DNA of 64,000 nucleotides from Cloacibacterium rupense (GCF_014645495.1 NZ_BMLV01000002.1:115191-179190); one strand, 5' to 3'. Counted from the stretch's first letter, positions 50,659 through 61,645 are shown. Notes: a model not told the origin generated them from the sequence alone. Translations and numbers: made by a program.

Positions 50659-51012
50659 TTAAAATTTCAAACCACCTTCTCTAGCACCGTCTGCAAGAGC
50701 TTTTACTCTACCGTGATATACGAAACCGTTTCTATCAAAAACTACTTTTTCAAATCCTGCAGCTTTTGCTTTTTCAGCAATTAGTTTACCTACAGCAGTT
50801 GCAACCTCAGTTTTAGTACCATTAGCATCTACTCCTTTTTCTCTAGAAGAAGCAGCTACTAAGGTTTTACCTTCTTTATCGTCAATTAATTGAGCGTAGA
50901 TTTCTTTGTTACTTTTGTAAACAGAAAGTCTTGGCGCTGAAGAAGTTCCAGAGATTTTCCCTCTTACTCTTCTTTTAATTCTATCTCTTTTTTGTACTTT
51001 TGTTAATGCCAT
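50659..51012 (-). CDS. rplR: 50S ribosomal protein L18
   Basis: 5S rRNA-binding protein of the central protuberance. 117 residues, with [20 protein letters not shown] and the C-terminal [20 protein letters not shown] typical of L18. Confidence 0.98.
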   Translation of the reverse strand: MALTKVQKRDRIKRRVRGKISGTSSAPRLSVYKSNKEIYAQLIDDKEGKTLVAASSREKGVDANGTKTEVATAVGKLIAEKAKAAGFEKVVFDRNGFVYHGRVKALADGAREGGLKF

Positions 51013-51023
51013 TGTCTTAATTT

Positions 51024-51569
51024 TTAAGCAGATTTACCAGCTTTACGTCTGATTATTTCACCAACGAATTTCACACCTTTACCTTTGTATGGTTCAGGTT
51101 TTCTGAATGAGCGAATTTTAGCAGCTACCATACCCAAAAGTTGTTTGTCATAAGAAGACAAAGTGATAATTGGGTTTTTACCTTTTTCTGTTAGAGTATC
51201 TATAGTAATTTCTTTTGGAAGTTCTAATACGATACCGTGAGAGAAACCTAGAGCTAATTCTAGTTTTTGACCAGAGTGAGATGCTCTATAACCTACCCCT
51301 ACTAATTCTAATTTTTTGGTGAAACCTTCAGAGGTTCCTACCACCATATTATTGATTAACGCTCTGTATAGACCGTGTAATGCTTTATGATTTTTAGCTT
51401 CAGATGGTCTACTTACAGTGATTTTACCATCCTCTTGCTCAAGAGTAATTCCGCCTGTAATTTCCTGAGAAAGCTCACCTTTAGGGCCTTTCACAGTCAC
51501 TACATTATCGTTTACAGTAACTGTAACACCTGCAGGAATTTCTATAATTGATTTACCAATTCTTGACAT
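51024..51569 (-). CDS. rplF: 50S ribosomal protein L6
   Basis: Large-subunit protein near the GTPase-associated region. 181 residues, two repeated alpha/beta halves, with [20 protein letters not shown] at the C-terminus. 11 bases before rplR. Confidence 0.98.
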   Translation of the reverse strand: MSRIGKSIIEIPAGVTVTVNDNVVTVKGPKGELSQEITGGITLEQEDGKITVSRPSEAKNHKALHGLYRALINNMVVGTSEGFTKKLELVGVGYRASHSGQKLELALGFSHGIVLELPKEITIDTLTEKGKNPIITLSSYDKQLLGMVAAKIRSFRKPEPYKGKGVKFVGEIIRRKAGKSA

Positions 51570-51588
51570 TTCTTCCTAATTTATACAA

Positions 51589-51987
51589 TTAATAAACATA
51601 GCAGATTACTTCACCGCCTACTTTTTCTTCTCTGGCTTTCTTATCAGTCATTACTCCTCTTGAGGTAGAAATGATAGCTATACCTAAACCATTTAATACT
51701 CTTGGCAATTCTTCACTACCAGCGTATTTTCTCAAACCTGGTCTAGAAGCTCTTTGGATAGACTTAATAGCCGGTTTGTTTGTTTGCTTATCATATTTCA
51801 AAGCGATTTTGATAGTCCCTTGAACTGCGCTATCTTCAAACTTATAGTTTAGAATATAACCTTGGTCAAATAAGATTTTCGTAATCTCCTTTTTGATTTT
51901 TGATGCAGGAATTTCCACCACTTTGTGGCCTGCGCTTTGTGCGTTCCTTACTCTAGTTAGGAAATCTGAAATTGGATCTGTTACCAT
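51589..51987 (-). CDS. rpsH: 30S ribosomal protein S8
   Basis: Central-domain small-subunit protein. 132 residues, with ISDFLTRVRNAQSAGHKVVE and the C-terminal STSRGVMTDKKAREEKVGGE (given as start of the RNA-binding domain). A 108-base spacer containing a hairpin separates it from rpsN, unusually long for this operon. Confidence 0.98.
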   Translation of the reverse strand: MVTDPISDFLTRVRNAQSAGHKVVEIPASKIKKEITKILFDQGYILNYKFEDSAVQGTIKIALKYDKQTNKPAIKSIQRASRPGLRKYAGSEELPRVLNGLGIAIISTSRGVMTDKKAREEKVGGEVICYVY

Positions 51988-52095
51988 TTTTCTTTTTTAA
52001 ATTATTATTGGTGAATGATAAACAGTTTTTATTTGGCTGGAAGCTGGAAAGAATCCAACCAAACAAACTTATTTATCTCGATTAAAAACTAATTG
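51988..52095 (-). repeat. 108-bp spacer with hairpin and GGAAGCTGGAA repeat
   Basis: At 52032-52063 the arms TTTGGCTGGA and TCCAACCAAA pair with one mismatch. GGCTGGAAGCTGGAA contains a short tandem unit similar to GGAAGCTGGAAG near 30.2 kb. It lies between rpsN and rpsH in the spc operon. Confidence 0.55.
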
Positions 52096-52365
52096 TTACC
52101 AACTTGCTTTTTTAACTCCCGGGATAAGACCATTGTTAGCCATTTCTCTGAAGGTAACTCTCGAAATACCGAAAGTTCTCATATAGCCTCTTGGTCTTCC
52201 TGTTAATTTACATCTGTTGTGTAATCTTACAGGAGAAGCGTTTTTAGGTAATTTTTGAAGTGCTTCATAATCACCTGCTTCTTTTAGGGCAGCTCTTTTA
52301 GCAGCATATTTAGCAACTAGTGCTTCTCTTTTGCGCTCACGCGCTTTCATTGATTCTTTTGCCAT
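52096..52365 (-). CDS. rpsN: 30S ribosomal protein S14 (zinc-free type)
   Basis: Small-subunit head protein. 89 residues, the long form, ending [18 protein letters not shown]. The zinc-ligand CxxC pairs of the short form are missing (a single Cys in [11 protein letters not shown]), so it is the C- type. It starts 3 bases after rplE. Confidence 0.97.
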   Translation of the reverse strand: MAKESMKARERKREALVAKYAAKRAALKEAGDYEALQKLPKNASPVRLHNRCKLTGRPRGYMRTFGISRVTFREMANNGLIPGVKKASW

Positions 52366-52368
52366 TTC

Positions 52369-52920
52369 TTAGTTCTTTTTAAACGGTAAACCGAAATGAG
52401 TTAATAATGCTTTTGCTTCTTTGTCAGTTTTAGCAGTAGTAACGAAAGTGATGTCCATCCCTTGGATTTTTTTCACTTTGTCGATCACGATTTCTGGGAA
52501 GATAATTTGCTCAGTAATCCCTAAGTTGTAATTACCTCTACCATCGAAACCATCGGCTTTGATACCGTTAAAATCTCTAATTCTTGGTAAAGCAGAAGAA
52601 GTAAGTCTATCTAAAAATTCGTACATTTTGTCAGCTCTAAGCGTAACTCTAGCACCTACAGGCATTCCTTTTCTTAATTTGAAAGCTGCCTCATCTTTTT
52701 TAGATAATGTACCTACTGCTTTTTGACCAGTGATAGCTGTAAGTTCTTCTACTGCATAGTCTACGATTTTTTTGTCTGCAGTTGCAGCACCTAAACCTTG
52801 AGACACAACAATTTTTTCTAATTTAGGTACTTGCATAATAGATTTGTACCCAAATTCTTCCATCATAGCTGGAACAATTTTTTCTTTGTATAATTTTTTG
52901 GGTCTTGCTACGTATTCCAT
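52369..52920 (-). CDS. rplE: 50S ribosomal protein L5
   Basis: 5S rRNA-binding protein. 183 residues, with [20 protein letters not shown] and [20 protein letters not shown]. It starts 2 bases after rplX, so translational coupling is likely. Confidence 0.98.
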   Translation of the reverse strand: MEYVARPKKLYKEKIVPAMMEEFGYKSIMQVPKLEKIVVSQGLGAATADKKIVDYAVEELTAITGQKAVGTLSKKDEAAFKLRKGMPVGARVTLRADKMYEFLDRLTSSALPRIRDFNGIKADGFDGRGNYNLGITEQIIFPEIVIDKVKKIQGMDITFVTTAKTDKEAKALLTHFGLPFKKN

Positions 52921-52922
52921 AA

Positions 52923-53243
52923 TTAGATTTCTTTACCTGTTGTTTTAGCAATTCTTACTTTTTTATCACCTTCAACTTTATAACCTACTTTAGTAGCTTT
53001 GCCATTAGCATCTACTAAAGATACGTTAGAAATATTGATTGATGCTTCTTTTTCTACGATTCCACCTTGTGGGTTAGCTGCAGATGGTTTTACGTGTTTT
53101 TTAACAACGTTTACACCAGCTACGATAACTCTTGGGTCAGCGTTTTCTTTTTTAATCACTTCTAGCACTTCACCTTTACTACCTTTGTTTTTACCAGTAG
53201 TAACGATTACGTTATCTCCTCTTTTTATTTTAACTTTTGCCAT
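52923..53243 (-). CDS. rplX: 50S ribosomal protein L24
   Basis: Assembly-initiator protein of the large subunit. 106 residues with an N-terminal KOW motif ([20 protein letters not shown]) and [20 protein letters not shown]. Confidence 0.98.
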   Translation of the reverse strand: MAKVKIKRGDNVIVTTGKNKGSKGEVLEVIKKENADPRVIVAGVNVVKKHVKPSAANPQGGIVEKEASINISNVSLVDANGKATKVGYKVEGDKKVRIAKTTGKEI

Positions 53244-53263
53244 TTTTTTTAAAATTTTTAAAA

Positions 53264-53632
53264 TTATAATACTTCAGGAGCTAATGAAATGATTTTCATA
53301 TATTCTTTGTCTCTCAATTCACGAGCAACTGGTCCGAAAACACGAGTTCCTCTCATTTCTCCAGCAGCATTTAGAAGAACGCAAGCATTGTCGTCGAATT
53401 TGATGTATGAACCATCTTTTCTTCTTACTGCTTTTTTAGTTCTTACGATAACTGCTTTAGATACTTGTCCTTTTTTTGCATTTCCTGATGGAGTAGAATC
53501 TTTGATAGTAACTACGATTTTATCACCTACAGAAGCATATCTTCTTCTAGTTCCACCTAGAACTCTGATTACTAGTACCTCTTTTGCACCAGTGTTATCA
53601 GCAACTTTTAATCTTGATTCGGTTTGTAACAT
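53264..53632 (-). CDS. rplN: 50S ribosomal protein L14
   Basis: Bridges the subunits beside L19. 122 residues, starting [20 protein letters not shown] and containing [14 protein letters not shown]. Its ATG overlaps the rpsQ stop by one base (TAATG), indicating coupled translation. Confidence 0.98.
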   Translation of the reverse strand: MLQTESRLKVADNTGAKEVLVIRVLGGTRRRYASVGDKIVVTIKDSTPSGNAKKGQVSKAVIVRTKKAVRRKDGSYIKFDDNACVLLNAAGEMRGTRVFGPVARELRDKEYMKIISLAPEVL

Positions 53633-53886
53633 TACTTAGCTCTTTCAATTATACTTACTAATCTCCATCTTTTATTTTTGCTCAAAGGTCTTGTTTCTTG
53701 AATTAGAACTTTGTCCCCTTCGTTGCACTCATTGTTTTCATCGTGAGCGGTATATTTTTTCGTTTTCAATACGAATTTACCGTACATTGGATGTTTCATT
53801 CTCATAGTTTCACTAACTACAATGGTTTTTTCCATTTTATTGCTAGAAACTATTCCGATTCTTTCTTTTCTTAAATTTCTTTCCAT
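53632..53886 (-). CDS. rpsQ: 30S ribosomal protein S17
   Basis: OB-fold small-subunit protein. 84 residues, with [20 protein letters not shown] and [20 protein letters not shown]. It overlaps rplN by one base and follows rpmC by 12 bases. Confidence 0.98.
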   Translation of the reverse strand: MERNLRKERIGIVSSNKMEKTIVVSETMRMKHPMYGKFVLKTKKYTAHDENNECNEGDKVLIQETRPLSKNKRWRLVSIIERAK

Positions 53887-53898
53887 GATAAAATGAAA

Positions 53899-54084
53899 TT
53901 ATTGTTTGTTAGTTAACTCAGTTTCAAGTCTTGCGATTGTTCTTCTTAAATCTCTGATACTGATAGGATTTTCAATCGGGCTAATTCTGTGCGCTAATTT
54001 CATTTTAGTGTAATCAGCTTTAAGAGCAGCTAATTGATTTTTAATATCTCCTGCGCTTAGATTTTTGATGTCAGCTTTTTTCAT
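53899..54084 (-). CDS. rpmC: 50S ribosomal protein L29
   Basis: Two-helix protein near the exit tunnel. 61 residues, with MKKADIKNLSAGDIKNQLAA and HRISPIENPISIRDLRRTIA. It lies between rplP and rpsQ in the standard order. Confidence 0.97.
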   Translation of the reverse strand: MKKADIKNLSAGDIKNQLAALKADYTKMKLAHRISPIENPISIRDLRRTIARLETELTNKQ

Positions 54085-54094
54085 TTTTCAAAGA

Positions 54095-54520
54095 TTATTG
54101 AGGTTGAACAAAATCGTTAGCTACTACAAATTTGGTAACTACAGGAAGTTTTTGAGCTGCCAATCTTAAAGCTTCTTTAGCAACTTCGTAAGGTACACCT
54201 CCTACTTCAAACATAATTTTACCAGGTTTCACTACAGCTACCCAATATTCTACAGCACCTTTACCTTTACCCATCCTTACTTCGGCTGGTTTTTTGGTGA
54301 TAGGTTTATCTGGGAATATTTTGATCCATAGTTGACCTTCTCTTTTCATATATCTTGTAGCAGCGATACGCGCAGCTTCAATTTGTCTTGCAGTGATCCA
54401 AGCACCGTCTATCGCTTTAATTCCGAAAGTTCCATACGCAAGTTGAGATCCTCTTTGCGCATTTCCCTTCATTTTCATTTTATGAACACGACGGAATTTC
54501 GTTCTTTTTGGTTGTAACAT
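54095..54520 (-). CDS. rplP: 50S ribosomal protein L16
   Basis: Binds beside the A-site tRNA. 141 residues, starting [20 protein letters not shown] and containing [21 protein letters not shown] 96-base spacer with tandem repeats separates it from rpsC. Confidence 0.98.
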   Translation of the reverse strand: MLQPKRTKFRRVHKMKMKGNAQRGSQLAYGTFGIKAIDGAWITARQIEAARIAATRYMKREGQLWIKIFPDKPITKKPAEVRMGKGKGAVEYWVAVVKPGKIMFEVGGVPYEVAKEALRLAAQKLPVVTKFVVANDFVQPQ

Positions 54521-54529
54521 GTTTTCTAA

Positions 54530-54568
54530 TTTAGATTTTAGATTTCAGATTTTAGATTTTAGATTTTA
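54530..54568. repeat. TAGATTT tandem repeat in the S10 operon
   Basis: About five 8-base units of the type TAGATTTT/TAGATTTC between rpsC and rplP. Similar low-complexity strings are common between genes in flavobacteria, but their presence inside a ribosomal protein operon is unusual. Confidence 0.75.
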
Positions 54569-54616
54569 AAAAAGTAACGGTAATTTAAAATTCAAAATTT
54601 CGATCTAAAATTTTAA

Positions 54617-55312
54617 TTATTTTCTGTCTCTTTTTTTACCAGCTGGTGCTTTTTTCTGTTGACCAACAAGTGGAGATAATTCTCTCTTGCCGTACACTTC
54701 GCCTTTCATAATCCAAACTTTCACTCCTAGTTTACCGTACTGAGTAAGTGCTTCACCGATGTGATAATCGATATCTGCTCTGAAAGTAGACAATGGGATT
54801 CTTCCTTCTTTGAAAGATTCTGATCTTGCCATTTCAGCTCCGTTCAATCTACCAGAGATTTGAACTTTGATACCTTCTGCGCCCATTCTCATGGTGCTAG
54901 TCATTGCCATTTTAACAGCTCTTCTGTAAGAAATTCTGTTTTCTATTTGCTTAGCAATACTTTCTGCTACTAGAATTGCATCTAGTTCTGGTCTTTTGAT
55001 TTCGAAGATATTGATTTGGATATCTTTATCAGTTATCTTTTTCAATTCTTCTTTTAGTTTATCAACTTCTTGACCACCTTTACCGATGATAAGACCTGGT
55101 CTAGCAGTAGTGATTGTTACTGTTACTAATTTTAGGGTTCTCTCGATGTAGATTCTAGAGATACCACCTTTAGATAATCTAGCTTCAAGGTATCTTCTGA
55201 TTTTGTAGTCTTCTGCGATTCTGTCTCCATAATCGTTACCACCAAACCAGTTAGAATCCCATCCTCTGATGATTCCTAATCTATTACCAATTGGATTTGT
55301 CTTCTGTCCCAT
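54617..55312 (-). CDS. rpsC: 30S ribosomal protein S3
   Basis: Part of the mRNA entry site. 231 residues, with the KH-domain loop [20 protein letters not shown] and [18 protein letters not shown]-like C-terminal segment (here [18 protein letters not shown]). The C-terminus is basic. It lies 8 bases after rplV. Confidence 0.98.
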   Translation of the reverse strand: MGQKTNPIGNRLGIIRGWDSNWFGGNDYGDRIAEDYKIRRYLEARLSKGGISRIYIERTLKLVTVTITTARPGLIIGKGGQEVDKLKEELKKITDKDIQINIFEIKRPELDAILVAESIAKQIENRISYRRAVKMAMTSTMRMGAEGIKVQISGRLNGAEMARSESFKEGRIPLSTFRADIDYHIGEALTQYGKLGVKVWIMKGEVYGKRELSPLVGQQKKAPAGKKRDRK

Positions 55313-55320
55313 ACCTTTGA

Positions 55321-55725
55321 TTATTGATTATCTTGTTTGTTACCTAATATTAATGTTACGTGATTAGATCTTTTTCTAATTCTGTAACCTCTACCTTGTG
55401 GTGCAGGTCTTAATCTCTTAAGTTGTCTTGCACTATCTACAAATATTTCTTTCACAAAAAGATTAGCCGCTTCTATATCAGCACCTTCGTTTTTTGCTTG
55501 CCAGTTTGCAATGGCAGAAAGAAGAAGTTTTTCTAATTTATTAGAAGCCTCTTTTTTAGAATATTTAAGGATGTATAGAGCTTTATCTACACTTTCTCCA
55601 CGAATGATATCAGCAACGAGTCTCATTTTTCTTGGAGAAGAAGGGCAATCGTTAAGAGCTGCTTTCACAACATCTTGATTGGCTATTTTACGTGCTAATG
55701 CACTTTCTCTTTTTCTTGATCCCAT
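55321..55725 (-). CDS. rplV: 50S ribosomal protein L22
   Basis: Lines the exit tunnel with its beta-hairpin loop. 134 residues, with [20 protein letters not shown] and [20 protein letters not shown]. Confidence 0.98.
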   Translation of the reverse strand: MGSRKRESALARKIANQDVVKAALNDCPSSPRKMRLVADIIRGESVDKALYILKYSKKEASNKLEKLLLSAIANWQAKNEGADIEAANLFVKEIFVDSARQLKRLRPAPQGRGYRIRKRSNHVTLILGNKQDNQ

Positions 55726-55727
55726 GA

Positions 55728-56006
55728 TTATCTGCTACCTTTATTTTTGTTACCACTGTGTCCTCTGAAAGATCTCGTTGGAGAAAATTCGCCTAACTTG
55801 TGTCCTACCATGTTTTCAGTTACATATACTGGGATAAAAGATTTCCCATTGTGTACTGCTATAGTTTGACCAACCATGTCTGGAGAGATCATAGATGCTC
55901 TAGACCATGTTTTGATAACTGTTTTTTTATTTTGTTCTATGTTTGCCTGAACCTTCTTTTCTAAATGATGAGCGATGAAAGGTCCTTTTTTAAGTGATCT
56001 TGCCAT
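55728..56006 (-). CDS. rpsS: 30S ribosomal protein S19
   Basis: Head protein paired with S13. 92 residues, with [20 protein letters not shown] and [20 protein letters not shown]. It lies 2 bases from both rplV and rplB. Confidence 0.98.
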   Translation of the reverse strand: MARSLKKGPFIAHHLEKKVQANIEQNKKTVIKTWSRASMISPDMVGQTIAVHNGKSFIPVYVTENMVGHKLGEFSPTRSFRGHSGNKNKGSR

Positions 56007-56008
56007 AA

Positions 56009-56830
56009 TTATTTTCTTTTAGATACGATGTAACGGTTAGACACTTTGTTTTTCTTTCTAGTCTTGTAACCTTTAGCTGGTTTACCGTTTCTAGATCTTG
56101 GGTGACCACCAGATGATCTACCTTCACCACCTCCCATTGGGTGATCTACAGGGTTCATAGCTACAGCTCTAGTTCTTGGTCTTTTACCTAACCATCTGCT
56201 TCTACCTGCTTTACCAGAAACGGTAAGTTGGTGATCAGAGTTAGATACAGAACCAATCATAGCCATACATTCTACTAAAATCATTCTAGATTCTCCTGAA
56301 GGTAATTTAATGATTGCGTATTTACCATCTCTAGAAGTTAATTGTGCAGAAGAACCTGCGCTTCTAGCAAGGATAGCTCCTTGACCTGGTCTTAGCTCGA
56401 TGCAAGAGATAACAGTACCTAATGGTATGTTTTTCAATTTCATTGCATTTCCTACTTCAGGTTCTACATTTTCTCCAGAAACTACAGTTTGACCTACTTT
56501 GATACCGTTTGGAGCGATGATATATCTCTTTTCTCCATCTGTGTATTCTACTAGGGCGATAAATGCAGTTCTGTTTGGATCGTACTCCACAGATACAACA
56601 GTAGCAGTAGCATCAAATTTATTTCTTTTGAAATCGATGATTCTGTACTTCTTTTTGTGTCCACCTCCGGTATAACGCATGGTCATCTTACCCGTGTTAT
56701 TTCTACCACCAGATTTCATAAGACCTACTGTAAGGCTTTTCTCTGGCTTGTTGGTAGTAATTTCTTCAAAATTGTTTACAATTCTGAATCTCTGTCCTGG
56801 GGTGATAGGTTTTAATTTTCTAACAGACAT
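56009..56830 (-). CDS. rplB: 50S ribosomal protein L2
   Basis: Supports the peptidyl-transferase centre. 273 residues, with the N-terminal OB fold and the conserved [20 protein letters not shown] loop near 222-241, the His of which is essential in L2. Confidence 0.98.
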   Translation of the reverse strand: MSVRKLKPITPGQRFRIVNNFEEITTNKPEKSLTVGLMKSGGRNNTGKMTMRYTGGGHKKKYRIIDFKRNKFDATATVVSVEYDPNRTAFIALVEYTDGEKRYIIAPNGIKVGQTVVSGENVEPEVGNAMKLKNIPLGTVISCIELRPGQGAILARSAGSSAQLTSRDGKYAIIKLPSGESRMILVECMAMIGSVSNSDHQLTVSGKAGRSRWLGKRPRTRAVAMNPVDHPMGGGEGRSSGGHPRSRNGKPAKGYKTRKKNKVSNRYIVSKRK

Positions 56831-56852
56831 TACTATTAATTATATAAAATTA

Positions 56853-57143
56853 TTAATTCGTTGCAAAAATATCGATGGTTTCACCTTCAACAAGCTGAAC
56901 CAAAGCTTTTTTCAATTTATTGGTTTTACCTACTTGTAAACCTTTTTTAGTGTATTTCGAAGAAACTTTAGGCGCATAAATCATGGTTCTTACGTCTTCT
57001 ACCTTTACACTATAAGCAGCTTCTACAGCTTGTTTGATTTGGATTTTATTAGCTTTAGTATCTACTAAAAACGTATAAACTCCGCTCAATTCTGACTGGC
57101 TGTTTGCTTTTTCTGAAATGATTGGTTTAATAATAACTGACAT
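56853..57143 (-). CDS. rplW: 50S ribosomal protein L23
   Basis: Docking site for trigger factor at the tunnel exit. 96 residues, with IIKPIISEKANSQSELSGVY and the shortened loop typical of bacterial L23. Confidence 0.98.
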   Translation of the reverse strand: MSVIIKPIISEKANSQSELSGVYTFLVDTKANKIQIKQAVEAAYSVKVEDVRTMIYAPKVSSKYTKKGLQVGKTNKLKKALVQLVEGETIDIFATN

Positions 57144-57146
57144 GAT

Positions 57147-57776
57147 TTATTTTCTTAAATTTTCTTGAAATTTTTCTACAGCACCTTCGAAGAATACTAC
57201 TTCACCAGCATTTACGATATCATAAGAAGAGATTTCGTTGTAAGTTAAAACTTTAACTTTTGGTAAGTTTCTTGAAGATAAATATACGTTCTTGTTTGTA
57301 TCAGCAAGCACGAATAATGCTTTTTTGCCTTCCAAACCTAATGCATTAAATACATTGATGAAATCTTTAGTCTTAGGAGCAGCAAATGTTACTTCTTCTA
57401 ATACTTTAATAGAATTATCTCTCATTTTTTGAGAAAGAACAGATTTCTTAGCCAATCTTTTTAATGCTTTATTTAATTTGAATCTGTAGTCTCTAGGTTT
57501 TGGCCCGAATACTCTACCCCCACCTTTGAAAGTTGGAGATTTAATATCACCATATCTAGCAGAACCAGATCCTTTTTGTTTTTTAAGCTTTCTAGTAGAA
57601 GCAGTAATTTCGCTTCTTTCTTTAGACTTATGAGTCCCTTGTCTTTGTGCAGCAAGGTATTGTTTCACTTCTAAGTAAACCGCGTGCTGATTAGGCTCAA
57701 TACCGAAGATTGCTTCGTCTAACTGAACTTTTCTTCCGGTTTCTTTTCCTGATGTATTTAATACTACTAGTTCCAT
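57147..57776 (-). CDS. rplD: 50S ribosomal protein L4
   Basis: Tunnel-wall protein. 209 residues, with the Gly/Arg-rich loop [20 protein letters not shown] and [10 protein letters not shown]. It overlaps rplC by 10 bases. In E. coli L4 also represses the S10 operon through its leader; whether it does so here is unknown. Confidence 0.98.
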   Translation of the reverse strand: MELVVLNTSGKETGRKVQLDEAIFGIEPNQHAVYLEVKQYLAAQRQGTHKSKERSEITASTRKLKKQKGSGSARYGDIKSPTFKGGGRVFGPKPRDYRFKLNKALKRLAKKSVLSQKMRDNSIKVLEEVTFAAPKTKDFINVFNALGLEGKKALFVLADTNKNVYLSSRNLPKVKVLTYNEISSYDIVNAGEVVFFEGAVEKFQENLRK

Positions 57777-58393
57777 TTCTTGATAATTACATAAGAATTT
57801 TTAGCTCCCGGAACAGCACCTTTTACTACTAAAAGATTTTGTTCTTGATCAATTTTCAACACCTGAAGGTTTTGTACAGTTACCTGTTTACCTCCCATTC
57901 TACCAGCCATTCTAAGTCCTTTGAAAACTCTAGATGGGTCAGATCCTGCACCGATAGAACCTGGAGCTCTTAATCTGTTGTGCTGACCATGGGTAGCTTG
58001 CATTACACCTCCAAAGTTGTGTCTTTTAACAACCCCTTGGAAACCTTTACCTTTAGAAGTACCTGTTACGTCTACAAATTCTCCTTCTTGGAACATTGTA
58101 ACCGTTACATCTTCTCCTACTTTCACTTCGTGTTCAAATTCATTTCTGAATTCTACGATTTTCGCTTTCGGCGTAGCACCAGCCTTTTTGAAATGACCTG
58201 CTAACGCTTTAGAAACGTTCTTCTCACTCTTGTCATCGAAACCTAGTTGCACGGCAGTATATCCGTCAACTTCTTCGGTTCTGACCTGTAAAACCGCACA
58301 TGGACCAGCTTGAATAACTGTACAAGGAATGTTTTTTCCTTCTTCGTTAAACAAAGATGTCATGCCGACTTTTTTACCAATAATACCTGACAT
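57767..58393 (-). CDS. rplC: 50S ribosomal protein L3
   Basis: Early-assembly large-subunit protein. 208 residues, with the internal loop [20 protein letters not shown] that reaches the peptidyl-transferase centre. It is the first gene of the long S10-spc-alpha transcript in this genome; a promoter and leader precede it. Confidence 0.98.
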   Translation of the reverse strand: MSGIIGKKVGMTSLFNEEGKNIPCTVIQAGPCAVLQVRTEEVDGYTAVQLGFDDKSEKNVSKALAGHFKKAGATPKAKIVEFRNEFEHEVKVGEDVTVTMFQEGEFVDVTGTSKGKGFQGVVKRHNFGGVMQATHGQHNRLRAPGSIGAGSDPSRVFKGLRMAGRMGGKQVTVQNLQVLKIDQEQNLLVVKGAVPGAKNSYVIIKKWN

Positions 58394-58499
58394 TATTATT
58401 TATATATACTTAAATTGTTTATAATTTCCCCTCTATTTTAGATGGTTTGAGTAATATCTACGTTTGAAATAGGCATACTTCTTCCCTAAAATGAGTGTG

Positions 58500-58529
58500 C
58501 AAATTTACGATTATTTTTTGAATTAGCAA
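58500..58529 (-). promoter_or_regulatory. Promoter of the S10-spc-alpha cluster
   Basis: On the minus strand TTG (58527-58529), a 19-base spacer, then TAAATTTG (58500-58507). The pattern is identical in spacing to the rpsL promoter. Confidence 0.8.
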
Positions 58530-58635
58530 GTGTAGATTTCAAAAATATTTAATTTTTAATGAGTTAGCATTATTTTTCTATTATTCTAAACTCTAAAAAT
58601 GAAATAAGACTGGTGAATTTTTCGCCATACTGTGT

Positions 58636-58673
58636 AAAAACAAACCTCCCAAACTTTATAGCTTGGGAGGTTT
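58636..58673 (-). terminator. Terminator after rpsJ
   Basis: On the minus strand AAACCTCCCAA and TTGGGAGGTTT arms with a 10-base loop, followed by GTTTTT. It divides the str genes from the S10 genes. Confidence 0.85.
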
Positions 58674-58694
58674 TATCATAGCAAAGTGCAATTA

Positions 58695-59000
58695 TCACAC
58701 TTTAATTTCTACATCAACACCTGAAGGAAGTTCTAATTTCATTAGAGCATCTACCGTTTTAGAAGAAGAAGAATAGATATCCATCAATCTCTTGTGAGCA
58801 GAAAGTTGGAACTGTTCTCTTGCTTTCTTGTTTACGTGTGGTGATCTAAGTACTGTAAAAATTCTTTTGTTTGTAGGTAATGGGATTGGCCCATTAACCA
58901 CAGCACCAGTAGCTTTTACAGTTTTTACGATTTTCTCAGCAGACTTATCTACTAGGTTGTAATCGTAAGACTTTAATTTTATTCTGATTCTTTGTGACAT
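58695..59000 (-). CDS. rpsJ: 30S ribosomal protein S10
   Basis: Small-subunit head protein that also acts in transcription antitermination with NusB. 101 residues, with [20 protein letters not shown] and [20 protein letters not shown]. It follows fusA by 18 bases and is here the last gene of the str transcript, cut from rplC by a terminator. Confidence 0.98.
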   Translation of the reverse strand: MSQRIRIKLKSYDYNLVDKSAEKIVKTVKATGAVVNGPIPLPTNKRIFTVLRSPHVNKKAREQFQLSAHKRLMDIYSSSSKTVDALMKLELPSGVDVEIKV

Positions 59001-59018
59001 TTTCTAAATTTTTAAAGA

Positions 59019-61136
59019 TTAACCTCTTGCTTTAGCAATTACGTCTTCTGCAATGTTTTGTGGAGCTGGTTCGTATTTCTCGAATTCCATAGAAGAAGTA
59101 GCTCTACCAGAAGATAGTGTTCTAAGCGAAGTAACATATCCAAACATTTCAGATAGTGGAACGAAAGCTTTGATAACTTTAGCGTTATTTCTATCATCCA
59201 TACCGTTTACAGTACCTCTTCTTCTGTTAAGGTCTCCTACGATATCTCCCATATATTCTTCAGGTGTAACCACCTCAAGTTTCATAATCGGCTCCATAAT
59301 CACCGCTTTAGCAGCTCTTCCAGATTCTTTGAATCCCATTTTAGCAGCTAATTCGAAAGACAATTGGTCAGAGTCAACTGCGTGGAAAGATCCGTCTTTA
59401 AGAGTTACTTTCATCGCTTCAACTTCGAAACCAGCCAAAGGACCATTTTTCATAGATTCTTTGAAACCTTTTTCTACTGAAGGGATAAATTCTCTTGGAA
59501 TGTTACCACCTTTGATCTCGTTGATGAATTCTAGACCAGTCTTACCTTCGTCTGCAGGACCAATTTCGAATACGATATCAGCGAATTTACCTCTACCACC
59601 AGATTGTTTTTTGTAAACTTCTCTGTGGCTAGCAACTTTGGTAAGTGCTTCTTTGTATTCTACTTGTGGCTGACCTTGGTTAACCTCTACTTTAAATTCT
59701 CTTCTTAAACGGTCAACAATGATATCTAAGTGAAGCTCACCCATACCAGAAATAATTGTTTGACCAGAAGCTTCGTCAGTTTTAACTTGGAAAGTAGGAT
59801 CCTCTTCTGCTAATTTAGCTAGAGCATTTCCTAATTTATCTTGATCTGCTTTAGTTTTAGGTTCTACAGCAATACCAATTACTGGATCTGGGAAAATCAT
59901 AGATTCTAGAACGATTGGATTCTTTTCATCAGACAATGTATCACCAGTTTTAATATCTTTGAAACCTACAGCTGCACCAATATCACCTGCTTCGATATAT
60001 TCTACAGGATTTTGCTTGTTAGCGTGCATCTGATAGATTCTAGAAATTCTTTCTTTGTTTCCAGATCTTGTATTTAGAACATAAGAACCTGCATCTAGTC
60101 TACCTGAATAAGCTCTGAAGAATGCTAATCTACCTACGAATGGGTCAGTAGCGATTTTGAAAGCTAATGCAGCGAAAGGTTCTTTTACGTCTGGTTTTCT
60201 TACGATATCAGCATCAGTTCTAGGGTCAGTTCCTTTAATATCATCCTTATCTAATGGAGAAGGAAGATATTTACAAACTGCATCTAGCATAAACTGTACT
60301 CCTTTGTTTTTGAAAGAAGAACCACAAGTCATAGGAATAATAGACAAATCGATAGTAGCAGCTCTAAGTGCAGCGTTGATTTCGTCTTCAGAAATTGAAT
60401 CTGGGTCTTCGAAGAATTTCTCCATCAAAGTCTCGTCATAATCTGCAACAGCTTCTACTAGTTTTTCTCTATATTCTAAAACTTCGTCTTTCATATCATC
60501 AGGAATTGGAACTACTTCAAAAGTTGCACCTTGTCCTGCATCGTCCCAAACGATAGCTCTATTTTTAATTAAGTCAACTACTCCTTTGAAATCTTCTTCT
60601 GCTCCGATTGGCAATACGATTGGCACAGCGTTAGAACCTAACATTTCTTTAACTTGTTTTACCACGTTAAGGAAGTCAGCACCTTGTCTGTCCATTTTAT
60701 TTACAAATCCCATTCTAGCAACTTTGTAGTTATCAGCCAATCTCCAGTTGGTTTCAGACTGAGGCTCTACACCGTCTACAGCAGAGAATAAGAATACAAG
60801 ACCATCTAATACTCTCAAAGATCTATTTACTTCTACTGTGAAGTCAACGTGCCCTGGGGTATCGATGATATTGAAGTGATAAGGTTTAGTTTCTGGCAAA
60901 GCCTTTCCTTGATCGGTAGGGAAGTTCCAGCTACAAGTTGTTGCAGCAGATGTAATTGTAATACCTCTTTCTGCTTCTTGTTCCATCCAGTCCATTGTAG
61001 CAGCACCTTCGTGCACCTCTCCAATTTTGTGAGTTTTACCTGTATAGAAAAGAATACGTTCTGTAGTGGTAGTTTTACCGGCATCAATATGCGCAGCAAT
61101 ACCAATATTTCTTGTGTATTTAAGATCTCTACTCAT
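59019..61136 (-). CDS. fusA: Elongation factor G
   Basis: GTPase that drives tRNA-mRNA translocation. 705 residues, full length. The G motifs are [15 protein letters not shown] (G1), [11 protein letters not shown] (G2), DTPGHVDFT (G3) and NKMDRQGAD (G4), followed by domains II-V. It lies between rpsG and rpsJ; no tuf gene follows, unlike in the proteobacterial str operon. Confidence 0.98.
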   Translation of the reverse strand: MSRDLKYTRNIGIAAHIDAGKTTTTERILFYTGKTHKIGEVHEGAATMDWMEQEAERGITITSAATTCSWNFPTDQGKALPETKPYHFNIIDTPGHVDFTVEVNRSLRVLDGLVFLFSAVDGVEPQSETNWRLADNYKVARMGFVNKMDRQGADFLNVVKQVKEMLGSNAVPIVLPIGAEEDFKGVVDLIKNRAIVWDDAGQGATFEVVPIPDDMKDEVLEYREKLVEAVADYDETLMEKFFEDPDSISEDEINAALRAATIDLSIIPMTCGSSFKNKGVQFMLDAVCKYLPSPLDKDDIKGTDPRTDADIVRKPDVKEPFAALAFKIATDPFVGRLAFFRAYSGRLDAGSYVLNTRSGNKERISRIYQMHANKQNPVEYIEAGDIGAAVGFKDIKTGDTLSDEKNPIVLESMIFPDPVIGIAVEPKTKADQDKLGNALAKLAEEDPTFQVKTDEASGQTIISGMGELHLDIIVDRLRREFKVEVNQGQPQVEYKEALTKVASHREVYKKQSGGRGKFADIVFEIGPADEGKTGLEFINEIKGGNIPREFIPSVEKGFKESMKNGPLAGFEVEAMKVTLKDGSFHAVDSDQLSFELAAKMGFKESGRAAKAVIMEPIMKLEVVTPEEYMGDIVGDLNRRRGTVNGMDDRNNAKVIKAFVPLSEMFGYVTSLRTLSSGRATSSMEFEKYEPAPQNIAEDVIAKARG

Positions 61137-61143
61137 TTCTTAA

Positions 61144-61620
61144 TTAAAATTTAAAGTGAGAGAAAGCTTTGTTAGCTTCTGCCATTTTGTGAGTATCTGT
61201 TTTCTTCTTGTAAGCAGCACCTTCTTCTCTAGAAGCAGCGATAACTTCTGCAGCTAATTTCTGAGCCATAGATTTATCATTTCTAGCAGTAGCATACTTA
61301 ATTAACCATTTCATAGCCATAGAAATTTTTCTATCAGCTCTGATTGGCATTGGGATTTGGAAGTTAGCACCCCCTACCCTTCTAGAACGCACTTCTACGT
61401 GAGGCATTACATTTGTAAGGGCATCCTTCCAAATTTCTAAAGAAGATTTTTCATTATCTCCTTTTTTAGCTTCTACGATATCTAGTGCATCATAGAAAAT
61501 CTTAAATGCGATTGACTTTTTACCGTCAAACATTAAGTTATTTACAAATCTTGTTACCAATTGATCATTAAACTTTGGATCTGGTAACAACGGTCTTTTT
61601 TTTGCTTTTGTTTTTCTCAT
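61144..61620 (-). CDS. rpsG: 30S ribosomal protein S7
   Basis: Head-assembly protein at the exit site. 158 residues, with [20 protein letters not shown] and [14 protein letters not shown]. It precedes fusA by 7 bases. Confidence 0.98.
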   Translation of the reverse strand: MRKTKAKKRPLLPDPKFNDQLVTRFVNNLMFDGKKSIAFKIFYDALDIVEAKKGDNEKSSLEIWKDALTNVMPHVEVRSRRVGGANFQIPMPIRADRKISMAMKWLIKYATARNDKSMAQKLAAEVIAASREEGAAYKKKTDTHKMAEANKAFSHFKF

Positions 61621-61645
61621 TGTTCTGTTCCTTAAAATTTAATGA

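Larger units (their letters stand above)
58394..58694 (-). other. 301-bp gene-free region: rpsJ terminator, rplC promoter and leader
   Basis: Holds, in minus-strand order, the rpsJ terminator (58636-58673), the rplC promoter (58500-58529) and about 100 bases of leader. Within the leader CTCATTTTAG and CTAAAATAGAG can pair with one bulge, enclosing about 48 bases. Confidence 0.7.

Noticed and set aside
54530-54568. CRISPR or direct-repeat array in the S10 operon
   Set aside because: Units are 8 bases with no spacers; it is a simple tandem repeat.
59053-59616. 187-residue plus-strand ORF opposite fusA
   Set aside because: It is the antisense of a highly conserved gene, a common artefact of biased codon use.
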